The position numbers and the translations under genes were made by a program. The notes beneath the pieces are model-generated. The model saw only the letters and a program-made list of their open reading frames with translations, was not told the origin of the DNA and searched no databases. DNA of 64,000 bases from Sporolactobacillus vineae DSM 21990 = SL153 (GTDB lineage: Bacteria; Bacillota; Bacilli; Bacillales; Sporolactobacillaceae): assembly GCF_000377985.1 (NCBI RefSeq), contig NZ_KB899043.1, forward strand, positions 62,001-126,000, written 5' to 3'. The stretch's first letter is position 1, and each line of letters opens with the position of its first letter. Below, piece by piece: positions 16,001 through 24,585 of this stretch.

Positions 16001-16471
16001 TTATTTCACATTGAGAATCTTGACACGAATGTCGCCGCCCGGTGTGCTGACGCTGACTTCTTCGCCGACGGACAGGCCGATCAGTCCCTTGGCCATTGGC
16101 GAATCATTTGAAATCTTCCCGGCAAAAGGATCCGATTCCGCACTGCCGACGATCTGATAGGTTTCTTCATCGCCATCGGGAAGTTCCTTGAAAGTAACTG
16201 ATTTCCCGATTTTGACGACATCGGTCGACTCATCATCTTCAATGATGACCGAGTTGCGGATCATTTGTTCCAGTTGCTGAATCCGTGATTCGACAAAAGC
16301 CTGTTCGTCTTTCGCCGCATCGTACTCGGAGTTTTCCGAAAGGTCGCCGAAACCACGGGCGATCTTGATACGCTCAACGACTTCTTTGCGCTTTTCGGTT
16401 TTCAGGTAGTTCAGTTCCTGTTCCAGTTTTGCCTTGCCTTCAGCCGTCATGTAATGAAGCTTCTCAGCCAT
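16001..16471 (-). CDS. greA: Transcript cleavage factor GreA
   Basis: GreA rescues backtracked RNA polymerase by stimulating cleavage of the RNA 3' end. The 156-residue protein has the N-terminal coiled coil with the acidic tip ([16 protein letters not shown], containing the two acidic residues that reach the active site) and the C-terminal FKBP-like domain ([18 protein letters not shown]). The ATG follows GAGGAG nine to ten bases upstream. Confidence 0.97.
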   Translation of the reverse strand: MAEKLHYMTAEGKAKLEQELNYLKTEKRKEVVERIKIARGFGDLSENSEYDAAKDEQAFVESRIQQLEQMIRNSVIIEDDESTDVVKIGKSVTFKELPDGDEETYQIVGSAESDPFAGKISNDSPMAKGLIGLSVGEEVSVSTPGGDIRVKILNVK

Positions 16472-16528
16472 TTACAAACACACTCCTCTAAGATAATTCC
16501 AAATCCGGAAGATACGCGGACCTTCTGA

Positions 16529-17164
16529 TTACCCTTTTTTACTGTTCAGAACGGCGCGAATCTTAGTTGCCATCAAATCGATCGCGACCGTGTTTTTTCC
16601 GCCTTCGGGAATAATAATATCCGCATAGCGCTTGGTCGGTTCAACAAACTGAAGATGCATCGGGCGCACTGCCGTCAGGTACTGGTTGATAACCGATTCG
16701 ACGCTGCGGCCACGCTCGCGTGTGTCGCGGAGCAGCCGGCGGATAATGCGGAGATCCGCATCTGTATCGACGAATACCTTGATGTCCATGAGATCCCTGA
16801 GACGGCTGTCTTCCAGGATCAGAATGCCCTCCAGAATGATGACATCCTTTGGTTCAACGGGTACAATTTTATCAGATCTCGTATGTACTGTATAGTCATA
16901 CACTGGTTTTTTTATCGGCTGGAACTCAAGCAGCTGCTTGATCTGGTCAATCAGCAAATCCGTATCGAAAGCCAGGGGATGGTCGTAATTAGTCAGGAGA
17001 CGTTCCTCAAAAGGTTTCTCCGACTGGTCTTTGTAATAGGAGTCCTGCTGAATGACGGCGATTGTTTTGTCCGGGAAACATCTGTAAATTTCCCGGGTTA
17101 CGGTCGTCTTCCCGGATCCGGACCCCCCGGCGACGCCAATAACAATCGGCTTCTTCTTTTTCAT
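16529..17164 (-). CDS. udk: Uridine kinase
   Basis: Phosphorylates uridine and cytidine in pyrimidine salvage. The 211-residue protein shows the P-loop [38 protein letters not shown] and the LEGILIL Walker B strand, then [10 protein letters not shown] place the start at the second of two ATG codons (17164): it is seven bases from GGAGG and overlaps the yrrM stop as ATGA. Starting at 17170 would add only Met-Gly. Confidence 0.95.
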   Translation of the reverse strand: MKKKKPIVIGVAGGSGSGKTTVTREIYRCFPDKTIAVIQQDSYYKDQSEKPFEERLLTNYDHPLAFDTDLLIDQIKQLLEFQPIKKPVYDYTVHTRSDKIVPVEPKDVIILEGILILEDSRLRDLMDIKVFVDTDADLRIIRRLLRDTRERGRSVESVINQYLTAVRPMHLQFVEPTKRYADIIIPEGGKNTVAIDLMATKIRAVLNSKKG

Positions 17165-17841
17165 TCCCATCCCTCCGCAGATTCAGAAGCTTCCTTCTTC
17201 GTGCTGATCGCCAGGCCGTCGCCGACCGTCAGAAAAACAGTCTGAAAATTCGCCTGTTCCGAGAGAAAGTGATTGAAATCATCGACCTTTTCAACCAGCC
17301 GGCGCAGCTGCTTCTTACGCACACCGGGAATATTAGTGACAAGACCATGGAAAAAGACATTATCTGTCACAATAATGCCGCCGGGCCGGAGCATCTGCGC
17401 ATACTCTAGAAACAAGTGTTCATACTGCGCCTTGGCTGCATCAATCAGGATCAGATCGAAAGGAGCATGCTCGCGAACGTCTGCCAGATGATCGGTCGCA
17501 TCGCCGGTAACGATATGAATAGATCCGCTGAAACCGGCTGTCCGAATATTTTCCCCGGCTTCCCGGATCATCTCCGGATCCCGTTCCACTGAAAAAATTT
17601 CTGCGTCCTTCCCCGCCGCGATCTTCATCCGGATTGCCGAGTAGCCGATGGCTGTGCCCAGTTCGAGAATCTTCGCGGCCCGGGTCCAGCGGATCAGCTG
17701 CTGAAGCAGGGCCATAGAAGACGGATGCATGATCGGAATATAGATCCGGCGGGCCTTCTCCTCCATCCCCTTAAGCAGCTGATTCTCCGGTTGCGTAAAA
17801 TGAGCTGCGTACACAGCGAGCTTCTCAAAATCAGTACTCAA
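17161..17841 (-). CDS. yrrM: YrrM, class I SAM-dependent O-methyltransferase
   Basis: A methyltransferase of the caffeoyl-CoA/catechol O-methyltransferase type. It contains [15 protein letters not shown] (AdoMet site), [28 protein letters not shown] and [12 protein letters not shown] (metal-site aspartates), and [16 protein letters not shown]. In B. subtilis YrrM is linked to tRNA 5-methoxyuridine formation as a TrmR-type enzyme. I chose TTG at 17841, six bases after AGGAAAGGAAG, giving 226 residues; a longer form from ATG 17898 overlaps mltG and has a poor ribosome binding site. Confidence 0.88.
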   Translation of the reverse strand: MSTDFEKLAVYAAHFTQPENQLLKGMEEKARRIYIPIMHPSSMALLQQLIRWTRAAKILELGTAIGYSAIRMKIAAGKDAEIFSVERDPEMIREAGENIRTAGFSGSIHIVTGDATDHLADVREHAPFDLILIDAAKAQYEHLFLEYAQMLRPGGIIVTDNVFFHGLVTNIPGVRKKQLRRLVEKVDDFNHFLSEQANFQTVFLTVGDGLAISTKKEASESAEGWE

Positions 17842-17879
17842 GTTCGTCTTCCTTTCCTTAACCTGATCATCCTGCTGCG

Positions 17880-18971
17880 TCACGATTTGCTTGCCCATTC
17901 ATGACCGTATTTCCGGATGATTTTCTGATGCTGGGCATACGTCTTCGAATAATAGACTTTCCCGTTCGGACGTGCATAGAAAAACAGGTTGTCCGACTTA
18001 ACCGGATGCAAAACCGCATCGAGCGCATCCGGTGCGGGACTGCCGATCGGTCCGACAGTGAGCCCTTTCCGGGTGTAGGTGTTGTACGGCGTGTCCGTTG
18101 TCAGATCATGTTTTGAATAATTGGTGATCCTCCGCTGCCGGCCGTACGCTACTGAAGGATCTGTCTGCAGCTTCATGTTTAATTTCAGTCTGTTGTTGAA
18201 AACGCCGGAAATTTTCCTGCGGTCCGCAGCATTGGGTGCCTCCTGCTCGACCAGTGATGCCATTGTCAGGATCCGGTGAACTGAGCCGAGCGGGCTTTTC
18301 TTAATTGCAGCAGCATTCTTTTTAAGTTCGCTGCCGGTCTCATCGAGCATCGGACGGACCATCTGATCGAGGGTCAGCGGTTTTTTCCCGGCTTTAAACC
18401 GGTATACGCCGGGAGCCAGGTAGCCCTCCAGCGGATAATCAATGCCCTTGGTCAGTATGGCACGGGTCAGGAACGGATAGGCCGGCATGTAGTGCTTCTG
18501 TACATAAGAACGGCTTCGCAGATCGCTGAGCAGTTCTTTTTTGCTGATACCCGATACCCGCGACATTTGATTCGCCACTTCACTGACCCACATTCCCTGT
18601 CGGACATCGATCAGCAGGATCAGCTCAGGATGCTCGCCCTTTTTCAGGAGCTCCATGATTTCACCGACAGACATTTTGCGGCTGAACGCATAGGTTCCCG
18701 AATGATAATTGTTCAGATGATTCCAGCGAACATAGAATTCAAGAGCCCACGCTTTTTTTACCAGTCCTTTCTTTTCCAGCAGCCGGGCAATATCGGATAC
18801 CGAGGCACCGGAAGGAATCTTCACCGTAACTTCCTGAGTGCTTCGCGAATCAACCGGACGCAGCAAATTCTCATAATAGGCGGCAAACCCCCACGCGGAA
18901 AGCGCGACGAGTATCACCAGGCATCCGGCAATGATCAGAGCCAGACGCCATCTTTTCTTTAACCTCGTCAA
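17880..18971 (-). CDS. mltG: MltG, endolytic peptidoglycan transglycosylase
   Basis: A membrane-bound enzyme that cuts glycan strands during growth and sets their length. The 363-residue protein has one N-terminal membrane helix (about residues 9-33), a LysM-like region (VKIPSGASVSDIARLLEKKG) and the YceG domain with the catalytic glutamate in TMASLVEQEAP. Family landmarks YPLEGYLAPGVYRF, FNNRLKLNMKLQTDPSVAYG and YNTYTRKGLTVGPIGSP are all present. It starts with TTG, nine bases after GAGGAG. It overlaps the long form of yrrM but not the preferred one. Confidence 0.95.
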   Translation of the reverse strand: MTRLKKRWRLALIIAGCLVILVALSAWGFAAYYENLLRPVDSRSTQEVTVKIPSGASVSDIARLLEKKGLVKKAWALEFYVRWNHLNNYHSGTYAFSRKMSVGEIMELLKKGEHPELILLIDVRQGMWVSEVANQMSRVSGISKKELLSDLRSRSYVQKHYMPAYPFLTRAILTKGIDYPLEGYLAPGVYRFKAGKKPLTLDQMVRPMLDETGSELKKNAAAIKKSPLGSVHRILTMASLVEQEAPNAADRRKISGVFNNRLKLNMKLQTDPSVAYGRQRRITNYSKHDLTTDTPYNTYTRKGLTVGPIGSPAPDALDAVLHPVKSDNLFFYARPNGKVYYSKTYAQHQKIIRKYGHEWASKS

Positions 18972-19071
18972 AAAGAATTGCTCCTCTCCTCATAAGTACC
19001 TCATCCATTATACACTTCCCCGGAAAGGCTACCGCCCGGTCCGGCGCAGGTCTTGTCAAGGCAATAGGAAA

Positions 19072-19092
19072 GCCCTTGTTAACGGCAAGGGC
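19072..19092 (-). terminator. Weak terminator after yrzB
   Basis: GCCCTTG and CAAGGGC form a seven-base stem around a short loop; only TTT follows on the minus strand, so termination is probably partial. Confidence 0.4.
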
Positions 19093-19099
19093 CCAGATA

Positions 19100-19414
19100 T
19101 TACTCTTCTTCACTGAATGTGTTGATCATTTCTTCCACCATGTCCCACTCTTCATCGGTGTCAATCGGGAACAGTTTGAAATCATCGCCTTCCCCTTCGT
19201 AGCGGAAGGCAAAGACTTCTTCACCATCATCGTCCTCTTCTTCGCCGTTTTGATCAGCAGCTGTGACAACGACGTAGGACTTGTCCGTTTCCGGAACATC
19301 AAAATAGAAAAGGACGTCAAACAAATCTTCTCCGCCGTCGGGATCGGGAATGACGATCCGGTCCTCTTCTTCACTGCTCGGTGTAAAGATCGGGTAATGG
19401 TTATGCTCGCTCAT
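19100..19414 (-). CDS. yrzB: YrzB, acidic DUF1292 protein
   Basis: A very acidic 104-residue protein of the DUF1292 family: IVIPDPDGGEDLFDVLFYFD, SYVVVTA, then an acidic linker, EVFAFRYEGEGDDFKLFPID and a C-terminal EEWDMVEEMINTF. The function is unknown; it is nearly always the last gene of the alaS-ireB-ruvX cluster, as here. The start at 19414 has GGAG ten bases upstream and overlaps the ruvX end by 14 bases. Confidence 0.9.
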   Translation of the reverse strand: MSEHNHYPIFTPSSEEEDRIVIPDPDGGEDLFDVLFYFDVPETDKSYVVVTAADQNGEEEDDDGEEVFAFRYEGEGDDFKLFPIDTDEEWDMVEEMINTFSEEE

Positions 19415-19844
19415 CGCTTTTTTGCTCCAATCCTTTTTTATCAAGATAGCTTTGCAGAATCAGAACTGCAGCTTCTTTATCAATGACCTTTTTCCTTTTC
19501 TTCCGGCTCAGATCGGCATCGATCAGAATGCGTTCCGCCGCAACTGTGGTCAGGCGCTCATCCCACAACATCACCGGAAGATGGAATTTCTTCTTCATAC
19601 TCTTCGCAAAGCCTCTTGATGCTTCTGCCCGTTGTGATTCTGTACCGATCAAATCCCGGGGAAGGCCGACCACGAGACTTTCGACTTCATACTGGTGAAT
19701 CAGTTCGCCCAGCCGGTCGAAAAGCAGGTTCTTTTTATGCTGTACGTAATGGACGGTTTCAATTCCCTGAGCGGTCAGGCCAAGCGGGTCGCTGACCGCT
19801 ACGCCGACGGTGACGGAGCCGAAATCAAGGCCCATGATCCTCAT
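19401..19844 (-). CDS. ruvX: RuvX/YqgF, Holliday-junction-resolvase-like nuclease
   Basis: An RNase H-fold protein implicated in pre-16S rRNA 5'-end processing. The 147-residue product has [17 protein letters not shown] (first catalytic Asp), [29 protein letters not shown] (catalytic Glu) and [13 protein letters not shown] (final Asp region is replaced here by a Glu-containing KVIDKEAA segment, with the Asp at the usual place). The ATG at 19844 overlaps the ireB stop as ATGA. Confidence 0.93.
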   Translation of the reverse strand: MRIMGLDFGSVTVGVAVSDPLGLTAQGIETVHYVQHKKNLLFDRLGELIHQYEVESLVVGLPRDLIGTESQRAEASRGFAKSMKKKFHLPVMLWDERLTTVAAERILIDADLSRKKRKKVIDKEAAVLILQSYLDKKGLEQKSDERA

Positions 19845-20101
19845 TCTTTGTCCCACTTCTTCTTCAGGTAATACGTAACCAGTTCCTCAATAATCTCATC
19901 ACGTTCAATCCGGCGGATCAGTTTTCGGGCATCCTTATGTCTCGGAATATAGGCCGGGTCGCCTGAGATCAGATAACCGACAATCTGATTGATTGGATTA
20001 TAGCCCTTTTCTTCAAGCGCGTCATACACTTTGAACAGCACATCATGTACATTATGCCTGTCCGGCCCGCCAAAATTAAACATCATCGTCTTGTCCATCA
20101 T
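19841..20101 (-). CDS. ireB: IreB-family regulatory phosphoprotein (YrzL)
   Basis: An 86-residue protein of the UPF0297 (IreB) family. In enterococci IreB is a target of the Ser/Thr kinase IreK and affects cephalosporin resistance; in Bacillus it is known as YrzL. It has the family core [45 protein letters not shown] and [15 protein letters not shown]. The threonine in the MDKTM start is the likely phosphorylation site by analogy. AGGGG lies seven bases before the ATG. Confidence 0.93.
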   Translation of the reverse strand: MMDKTMMFNFGGPDRHNVHDVLFKVYDALEEKGYNPINQIVGYLISGDPAYIPRHKDARKLIRRIERDEIIEELVTYYLKKKWDKE

Positions 20102-20177
20102 CCATCATCCCCTGTTAAAGCTGGAATTTCTTGCTGATGTTAACCAACACAGAAGCCAATCCGGCTTTTACATCCGT

Positions 20178-22820
20178 TCAGTGCGCCGCGACGCTTTCGA
20201 TCAGCCCGGCGACAGAGGCCAGCGCGTCCGGGACTTTTTCAGGAAAACGGCCGCCTGCCTGAGCCATATCCGGACGGCCGCCGCCGCCGCCGCCGCATAG
20301 TCCGGCAACCTTCTTGATGATCTGCCCGGCGTTGAAGCCCTTTTTCACCAGATCTCCGGTGACACCGGAAACGAGCAGAACTTTGCCTTCCTCAACAGCA
20401 GCCAGGACGACAATCAGCGACTGGAAATGATTCTTCAGATCGTCCGCCATGGTTCTCAGTCGGTTCATATCGACGTTGTCGACTTTAGCAGCAATATACT
20501 GCACATCCCCGGCTTTCCGGACAGACTGTTCCAGTTCCCTGGCTTTCGCATTGCCGAGTTTCGCCATCAGTGCTTCATTATCCCGTTCGAGATCATGAAT
20601 CTGCTTCTGAAGCGTCGTGATACGGTCCGGCAGCAATTCCACTGTTGTTTTTGCCTGAGCCGCAACGGATCTGAGTTCTGCTTTGTTCCGGTGCATCCAC
20701 TCATAAGCCTTCCGGCCGGTCAGCGCTTCGATGCGGCGCGTCCCTGCGCCAATGCCGCTTTCTGAAACGATCGTGAATAAACCCAGTTCAGCGGTATTCC
20801 CGACATGACAGCCGCCGCACAGTTCACGGCTGTAATCACCGGCACTGACCACGCGGACCATTTTCCCGTATTTTTCTCCGAACAAGGCCACCGCACCGGT
20901 CTTCTTTGCTTCATCTATCGGCATTTCTTTAGTTGTGACCGGCAGCTGTTCCCATATTTTCTCGTTAATGATCCGTTCCACTTCCTCAAGCTCCTTTTCA
21001 GTCACCTGAGTATAATGGGTGAAATCGAATCGCAGCCGGTCGGCCGATACATAGGAGCCGGCCTGATTGACATGCCCACCCAGTATATCCTTCAGCGCCT
21101 GGTCAAGCAAATGCGTTGCCGTATGATTCTTCTGGATCGACAGACGGGCGGCCTTATCAACCGACGCGCTGACCCGGTCGCCGATATGGATCTCACCGTT
21201 TTCCACGATGCAGGAGTGAAGATTTTGCCCGTTTGGCGCCGTCTGCACGTCTGTTACACGCAGCCGGACAGCCTCGCTGCTGATCGACCCGGTGTCCGCC
21301 ACCTGACCGCCCATTTCCGCATAGAACGGGGTCCGGTCGAGCATCAGTTCCACATGATCGCCTTCCGAAGCACTGTCGACCGGCGCATTTTCCTTAACCA
21401 GAGCAATCACCTTCGCATCATCGAGGACAAACCGGTCATAGCCGACGAACTGACTGGATGCCGTGATATCGCGAAGCGTACTGCTCTGAACCTGCATCGA
21501 TTTATCATTGTGTCGTGCCGCTCTCGCACGGTCGCGTTGCTTCTGAAGCTCGGTTTCAAAGCCTTCCTGGTCGATCCCAAGGCCCTGCTGATGTGCGTAT
21601 TCCTCAGTCAGCTCAACGGGGAATCCATAAGTATCATACAGTTTGAAGACATCGGCACCGGCGAGCTGCGATTTTTTCTCCGCTTTTGCCTGTTCGATCT
21701 TCCCTTTAAGGATCGCCATGCCGTCATGGATGGTGACCTGAAAGCGTTCTTCTTCGCTGCGGATAATTTTTTGAATAAATGGTGTCCGGTCGCTGACTTC
21801 TTTGTAATAGTCCTTCATGATCGCAGCGACTACCGGCACCAGTTCATAAAGGAACGGCTTTTCGATCCCGATATCCATCGCATAACGGGCGGCACGCCGG
21901 ATCAGACGGCGCAGGACATAACCGCGCCCCTCATTTGAAGGCAGCGCGCCGTCGCCGATCGCAAAAGAAACCGCTCGGGCATGATCCGCAATCACTTTAA
22001 ACGGGATGTTTTTCCCGCCTTTTTTATATTTTACCCCGGAAATCTCTTCTATTTTATGAATGATCGGCAGAAACAGGTCGGTATCGAAGTTCGTCTCTGC
22101 GTGCTGAATCACGCTGACCATACGTTCCAGTCCCATGCCGGTATCAATATTCTTCTTCGGCAGCGGAGTGTGCGTCCCGTCCGGATTATGATTGAACTGC
22201 GAAAAAACGAGATTCCAGACTTCGAGATAGCGCTCGTTCTCTCCCCCGGGATACAGTTCCGGATCGTCCGGATCATTGCCGAACGCTGCGCCGCGGTCAT
22301 AAAAAATTTCTGTGTTCGGGCCGCTCGGGCCTTCGCCGATATCCCAGAAGTTATGCTCCAGTTTGATAATCCGGTCATCCGGCAGTCCAATCTTCTCATG
22401 CCACAGCTGATAGGCATCTTCATCTTTCGGATAGATGGTTACCGACAGCCTGTCCGGATCAAATCCGATCCAGTCCGGACTCGTCAGAAATTCCCAGGCC
22501 CAGGTGATGGCTTCTTTTTTAAAATAGTCGCCGACAGAAAAGTTCCCCAGCATTTCAAAGAATGTATGATGGCGGGCCGTATAGCCGACGTTCTCAATAT
22601 CATTCGTGCGGATCGCTTTCTGCGCGTTGCAGATCCGCGGGTTTTTCGGCACGATCCGGCCGTCAAAATACTTTTTCAGCGTAGCCACACCGCTGTTGAT
22701 CCAGAGAAGAGAAGGATCATCGACCGGTATCAGCGAAGCGCTCGGTTCGACGGTATGCCCCTTTCCCTTGAAAAAGTCCAAAAACATCTGTCTGACCTCA
22801 GATGAACTGAGTTGTTTCAT
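20178..22820 (-). CDS. alaS: Alanyl-tRNA synthetase
   Basis: Charges tRNA-Ala and hydrolyses mischarged Ser- and Gly-tRNA-Ala. The 880-residue protein has the class II catalytic domain ([50 protein letters not shown]), the tRNA-recognition helices, the editing domain with zinc ligands [12 protein letters not shown] and ELCGGCHVG, and the C-Ala domain with a [15 protein letters not shown] glycine-rich motif. ATG 22820 is eight bases from GGGGG; a 20-residue N-terminal extension is not family-like. It leads the alaS-ireB-ruvX-yrzB unit. Confidence 0.97.
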   Translation of the reverse strand: MKQLSSSEVRQMFLDFFKGKGHTVEPSASLIPVDDPSLLWINSGVATLKKYFDGRIVPKNPRICNAQKAIRTNDIENVGYTARHHTFFEMLGNFSVGDYFKKEAITWAWEFLTSPDWIGFDPDRLSVTIYPKDEDAYQLWHEKIGLPDDRIIKLEHNFWDIGEGPSGPNTEIFYDRGAAFGNDPDDPELYPGGENERYLEVWNLVFSQFNHNPDGTHTPLPKKNIDTGMGLERMVSVIQHAETNFDTDLFLPIIHKIEEISGVKYKKGGKNIPFKVIADHARAVSFAIGDGALPSNEGRGYVLRRLIRRAARYAMDIGIEKPFLYELVPVVAAIMKDYYKEVSDRTPFIQKIIRSEEERFQVTIHDGMAILKGKIEQAKAEKKSQLAGADVFKLYDTYGFPVELTEEYAHQQGLGIDQEGFETELQKQRDRARAARHNDKSMQVQSSTLRDITASSQFVGYDRFVLDDAKVIALVKENAPVDSASEGDHVELMLDRTPFYAEMGGQVADTGSISSEAVRLRVTDVQTAPNGQNLHSCIVENGEIHIGDRVSASVDKAARLSIQKNHTATHLLDQALKDILGGHVNQAGSYVSADRLRFDFTHYTQVTEKELEEVERIINEKIWEQLPVTTKEMPIDEAKKTGAVALFGEKYGKMVRVVSAGDYSRELCGGCHVGNTAELGLFTIVSESGIGAGTRRIEALTGRKAYEWMHRNKAELRSVAAQAKTTVELLPDRITTLQKQIHDLERDNEALMAKLGNAKARELEQSVRKAGDVQYIAAKVDNVDMNRLRTMADDLKNHFQSLIVVLAAVEEGKVLLVSGVTGDLVKKGFNAGQIIKKVAGLCGGGGGGRPDMAQAGGRFPEKVPDALASVAGLIESVAAH

Positions 22821-23010
22821 CACTTGAACCCCCACTCCAATAATCAAAAACCAAAGGCGGCGAATTAAAAAAGCCCTCATCCCATCATCATGAAAGGACG
22901 AAAGCTTCCCGTCTGAACCTATCTTCCATGCCGCATGAAAAGCAGGACAGCCGTGGCCGTCGGGAAGAAAACCGCTAAACCGGTTCTCTTCGTCTCGTTT
23001 TCATTATTCT
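22821..23010 (-). other. alaS 5' leader without a recognisable T-box
   Basis: The leader can fold a hairpin AGAGAACCG/CGGTTTTCT near its 5' end and a longer CTTCCCG/CGGGAAG pairing further on. Near the end, GCTTTCGTCCTTTC resembles the 3' part of a T-box terminator, but the GGGTGGNACC T-box itself is not there. It may be a degenerate T-box, another attenuator, or an unstructured leader. Confidence 0.4.
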
Positions 23011-23016
23011 GCCGCT

Positions 23017-23046
23017 ATTATAGATGACATTTCCCTTATTTGTCAA
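23017..23046 (-). promoter_or_regulatory. Strong sigma-A promoter of alaS
   Basis: Reading leftward, TTGACA (23046-23041), an 18-base spacer and TATAAT (23022-23017): both hexamers are perfect. It implies a 5' leader of about 190 bases before alaS. The -35 element lies inside the 3' end of the upstream gene. Confidence 0.85.
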
Positions 23047-24097
23047 TCAGATGACGTTTCTGTTGCAAGTGCCGGAAACAGGTCCGGATCACAATAAACG
23101 CAGGAATCGCCAGCAGCATTCCGACAATGCCTGCAATCTCACCGCCGATACCCAGCGAAAGCATGATGTAAAGGGGGTGGATATCGGCACTTTTTCCGAC
23201 AATCAATGGTTCAATCACGTTGCCCTCCAGGAACTGGATGATCAGAATCATGATGATCACACCGACCACTTGATAGGCAGACTGAGTCGCGGCCATCAGG
23301 AGCGCCGGCGCCGCCCCGATCAGCGGACCAAAGTAGGGAATCAGGTCCGTCGCTCCGATAAAGAGCCCGAAGACGATCGGGTACGGCACCTTCAGCAGCC
23401 AGAGGCCGATCGATGCCATGACGGCCAGAACGGCGCAGACTGTCAGCTGCCCCCGGATATATTCACCGATAGAGTGGTCCATTTCCGCCAGCAGCGATGC
23501 GGTCTGCGCGCGCCATCTTTTCGGAACAAGGTGCAGGGCGCCCCGCTGAATCCGGTCGGCATCTTTAAGAAAGTAGAACGCAAGGAACGGAATAATGATC
23601 AGGGTAAACAGCGACTGAATGACACCTGAACACCAGTCCATGATCCGGTCGGAAATATGCCCCAGATTCTCACGGATCCGGGCCAGTGCTTTGTTGACCT
23701 GATCATGAACCGCCTCCGGTGTCACGCCGTAAACATGATCGACCTGCGTCTGATAGATTTGCTCATATTTCGAAAATTCCCTGTTCAATCCACTGATTTC
23801 GTGAATGAAGACCGGCCCTCCCTTAACTACAGCAAAACCGACAAGTCCGAAGAAGACCACATAGATCGCCAGAATCGCCACGGAGCGGTTAAATCCGGCC
23901 CGGATCAGCCGGTTGACCAGCGGATGAAGCAGATAAGCCACCACTCCGGCCGCCGCAAACGGAAGCAGAACCCGCAGGATAAAAAGCAGCAGCACACTGA
24001 GCAGCGGAATCAGCCGGTAAAACAGGTAGCCGTTCAGAAACAGCAGCAAAATAATCAAGAGTATTTTCATCCATTGCAAAGCGGGCCACTTCCGCAT
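23036..24097 (-). CDS. AI-2E family transporter (YrrI-like)
   Basis: A polytopic membrane protein of 353 residues from the AI-2E/PerM family, which includes exporters of small molecules and Na+/H+ antiporters; the true substrate cannot be read from sequence. Hydrophobic helices fill both ends, with a soluble helical region at about residues 100-180. The family motif PYFGPLIGAAPA and the following FLEGNVIEPLIVGKS are clear. The start is the ATG at 24097, six bases after GGAGGG. It corresponds in place to yrrI, next to alaS. Confidence 0.9.
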   Translation of the reverse strand: MRKWPALQWMKILLIILLLFLNGYLFYRLIPLLSVLLLFILRVLLPFAAAGVVAYLLHPLVNRLIRAGFNRSVAILAIYVVFFGLVGFAVVKGGPVFIHEISGLNREFSKYEQIYQTQVDHVYGVTPEAVHDQVNKALARIRENLGHISDRIMDWCSGVIQSLFTLIIIPFLAFYFLKDADRIQRGALHLVPKRWRAQTASLLAEMDHSIGEYIRGQLTVCAVLAVMASIGLWLLKVPYPIVFGLFIGATDLIPYFGPLIGAAPALLMAATQSAYQVVGVIIMILIIQFLEGNVIEPLIVGKSADIHPLYIMLSLGIGGEIAGIVGMLLAIPAFIVIRTCFRHLQQKRHLIDK

Positions 24098-24173
24098 GGT
24101 CATCCCTCCATGCTTCATGTTGCCCACTATCCGCCGAATTCATCAGGCAGAAGGATCGATGATCGAAAGATGG

Positions 24174-24371
24174 TCAGAAACCGTTCGCCTTGGCTTCACG
24201 TTCCGATTCTTTAAACAAGTCATTCAGTGTCGTCAGACTGCCGTCCTCTTCGATCTGGCTGAGCGACAGTTTCCCGTCAGTCAGGGTCAGTTCAATAAAA
24301 CAGTTCCAGCAGTAATACTGATTGATCCCGAGTTTGCCGATATTCTTGTTCCCGCAGTTAGGGCATTTCAT
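24174..24371 (-). CDS. Small zinc-ribbon protein
   Basis: A 65-residue protein. The N-terminus forms a four-cysteine zinc ribbon (MKCPNCGNKNIG and YYCWNCFIELTL); the rest is a short acidic helical tail (LTTLNDLFKESERE). Such proteins sit near alaS/yrrI in Bacillus (YrzR-like) and have no assigned function. The ribosome binding site GGAGGTG with a seven-base gap is excellent. Confidence 0.85.
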   Translation of the reverse strand: MKCPNCGNKNIGKLGINQYYCWNCFIELTLTDGKLSLSQIEEDGSLTTLNDLFKESEREAKANGF

Positions 24372-24470
24372 CTGTTTTCACCTCCACTGCATCGTCGTCA
24401 TCGGATGATGCATTCATTGGGTTACTCGCATCCATGTCCAAAAAAGGAGCGTTATATACCTGTCATTGAA

Positions 24471-24515
24471 AAAATAAAAAAAAGGCTCGCTGTACCTGCA
24501 GGAGTCGCTTGCCCT
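24471..24515 (-). terminator. Probable terminator after recD2
   Basis: On the minus strand, an imperfect GGC..CCTG/CAGG..GCC stem is followed by TTTTTTTTATTTTTTC. The rest of the 214-base gap up to recD2 shows nothing else convincing. Confidence 0.5.
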
Positions 24516-24585
24516 TTGCTTGAAATCAATGGAGTGGCAAAAACAACATTATTTTTTCTATTATGAGCATCGAGCGGGAAAAAGT

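Noticed and set aside
20280-20302. CCGCCGCCG run in alaS as a simple-sequence or contingency repeat
   Set aside because: It encodes the conserved glycine run of the AlaRS C-terminal domain, found throughout the family.
24096-24566. A 156-codon plus-strand frame across the zinc-ribbon gene and the recD2 terminator
   Set aside because: It overlaps two features on the other strand and has no start signal.
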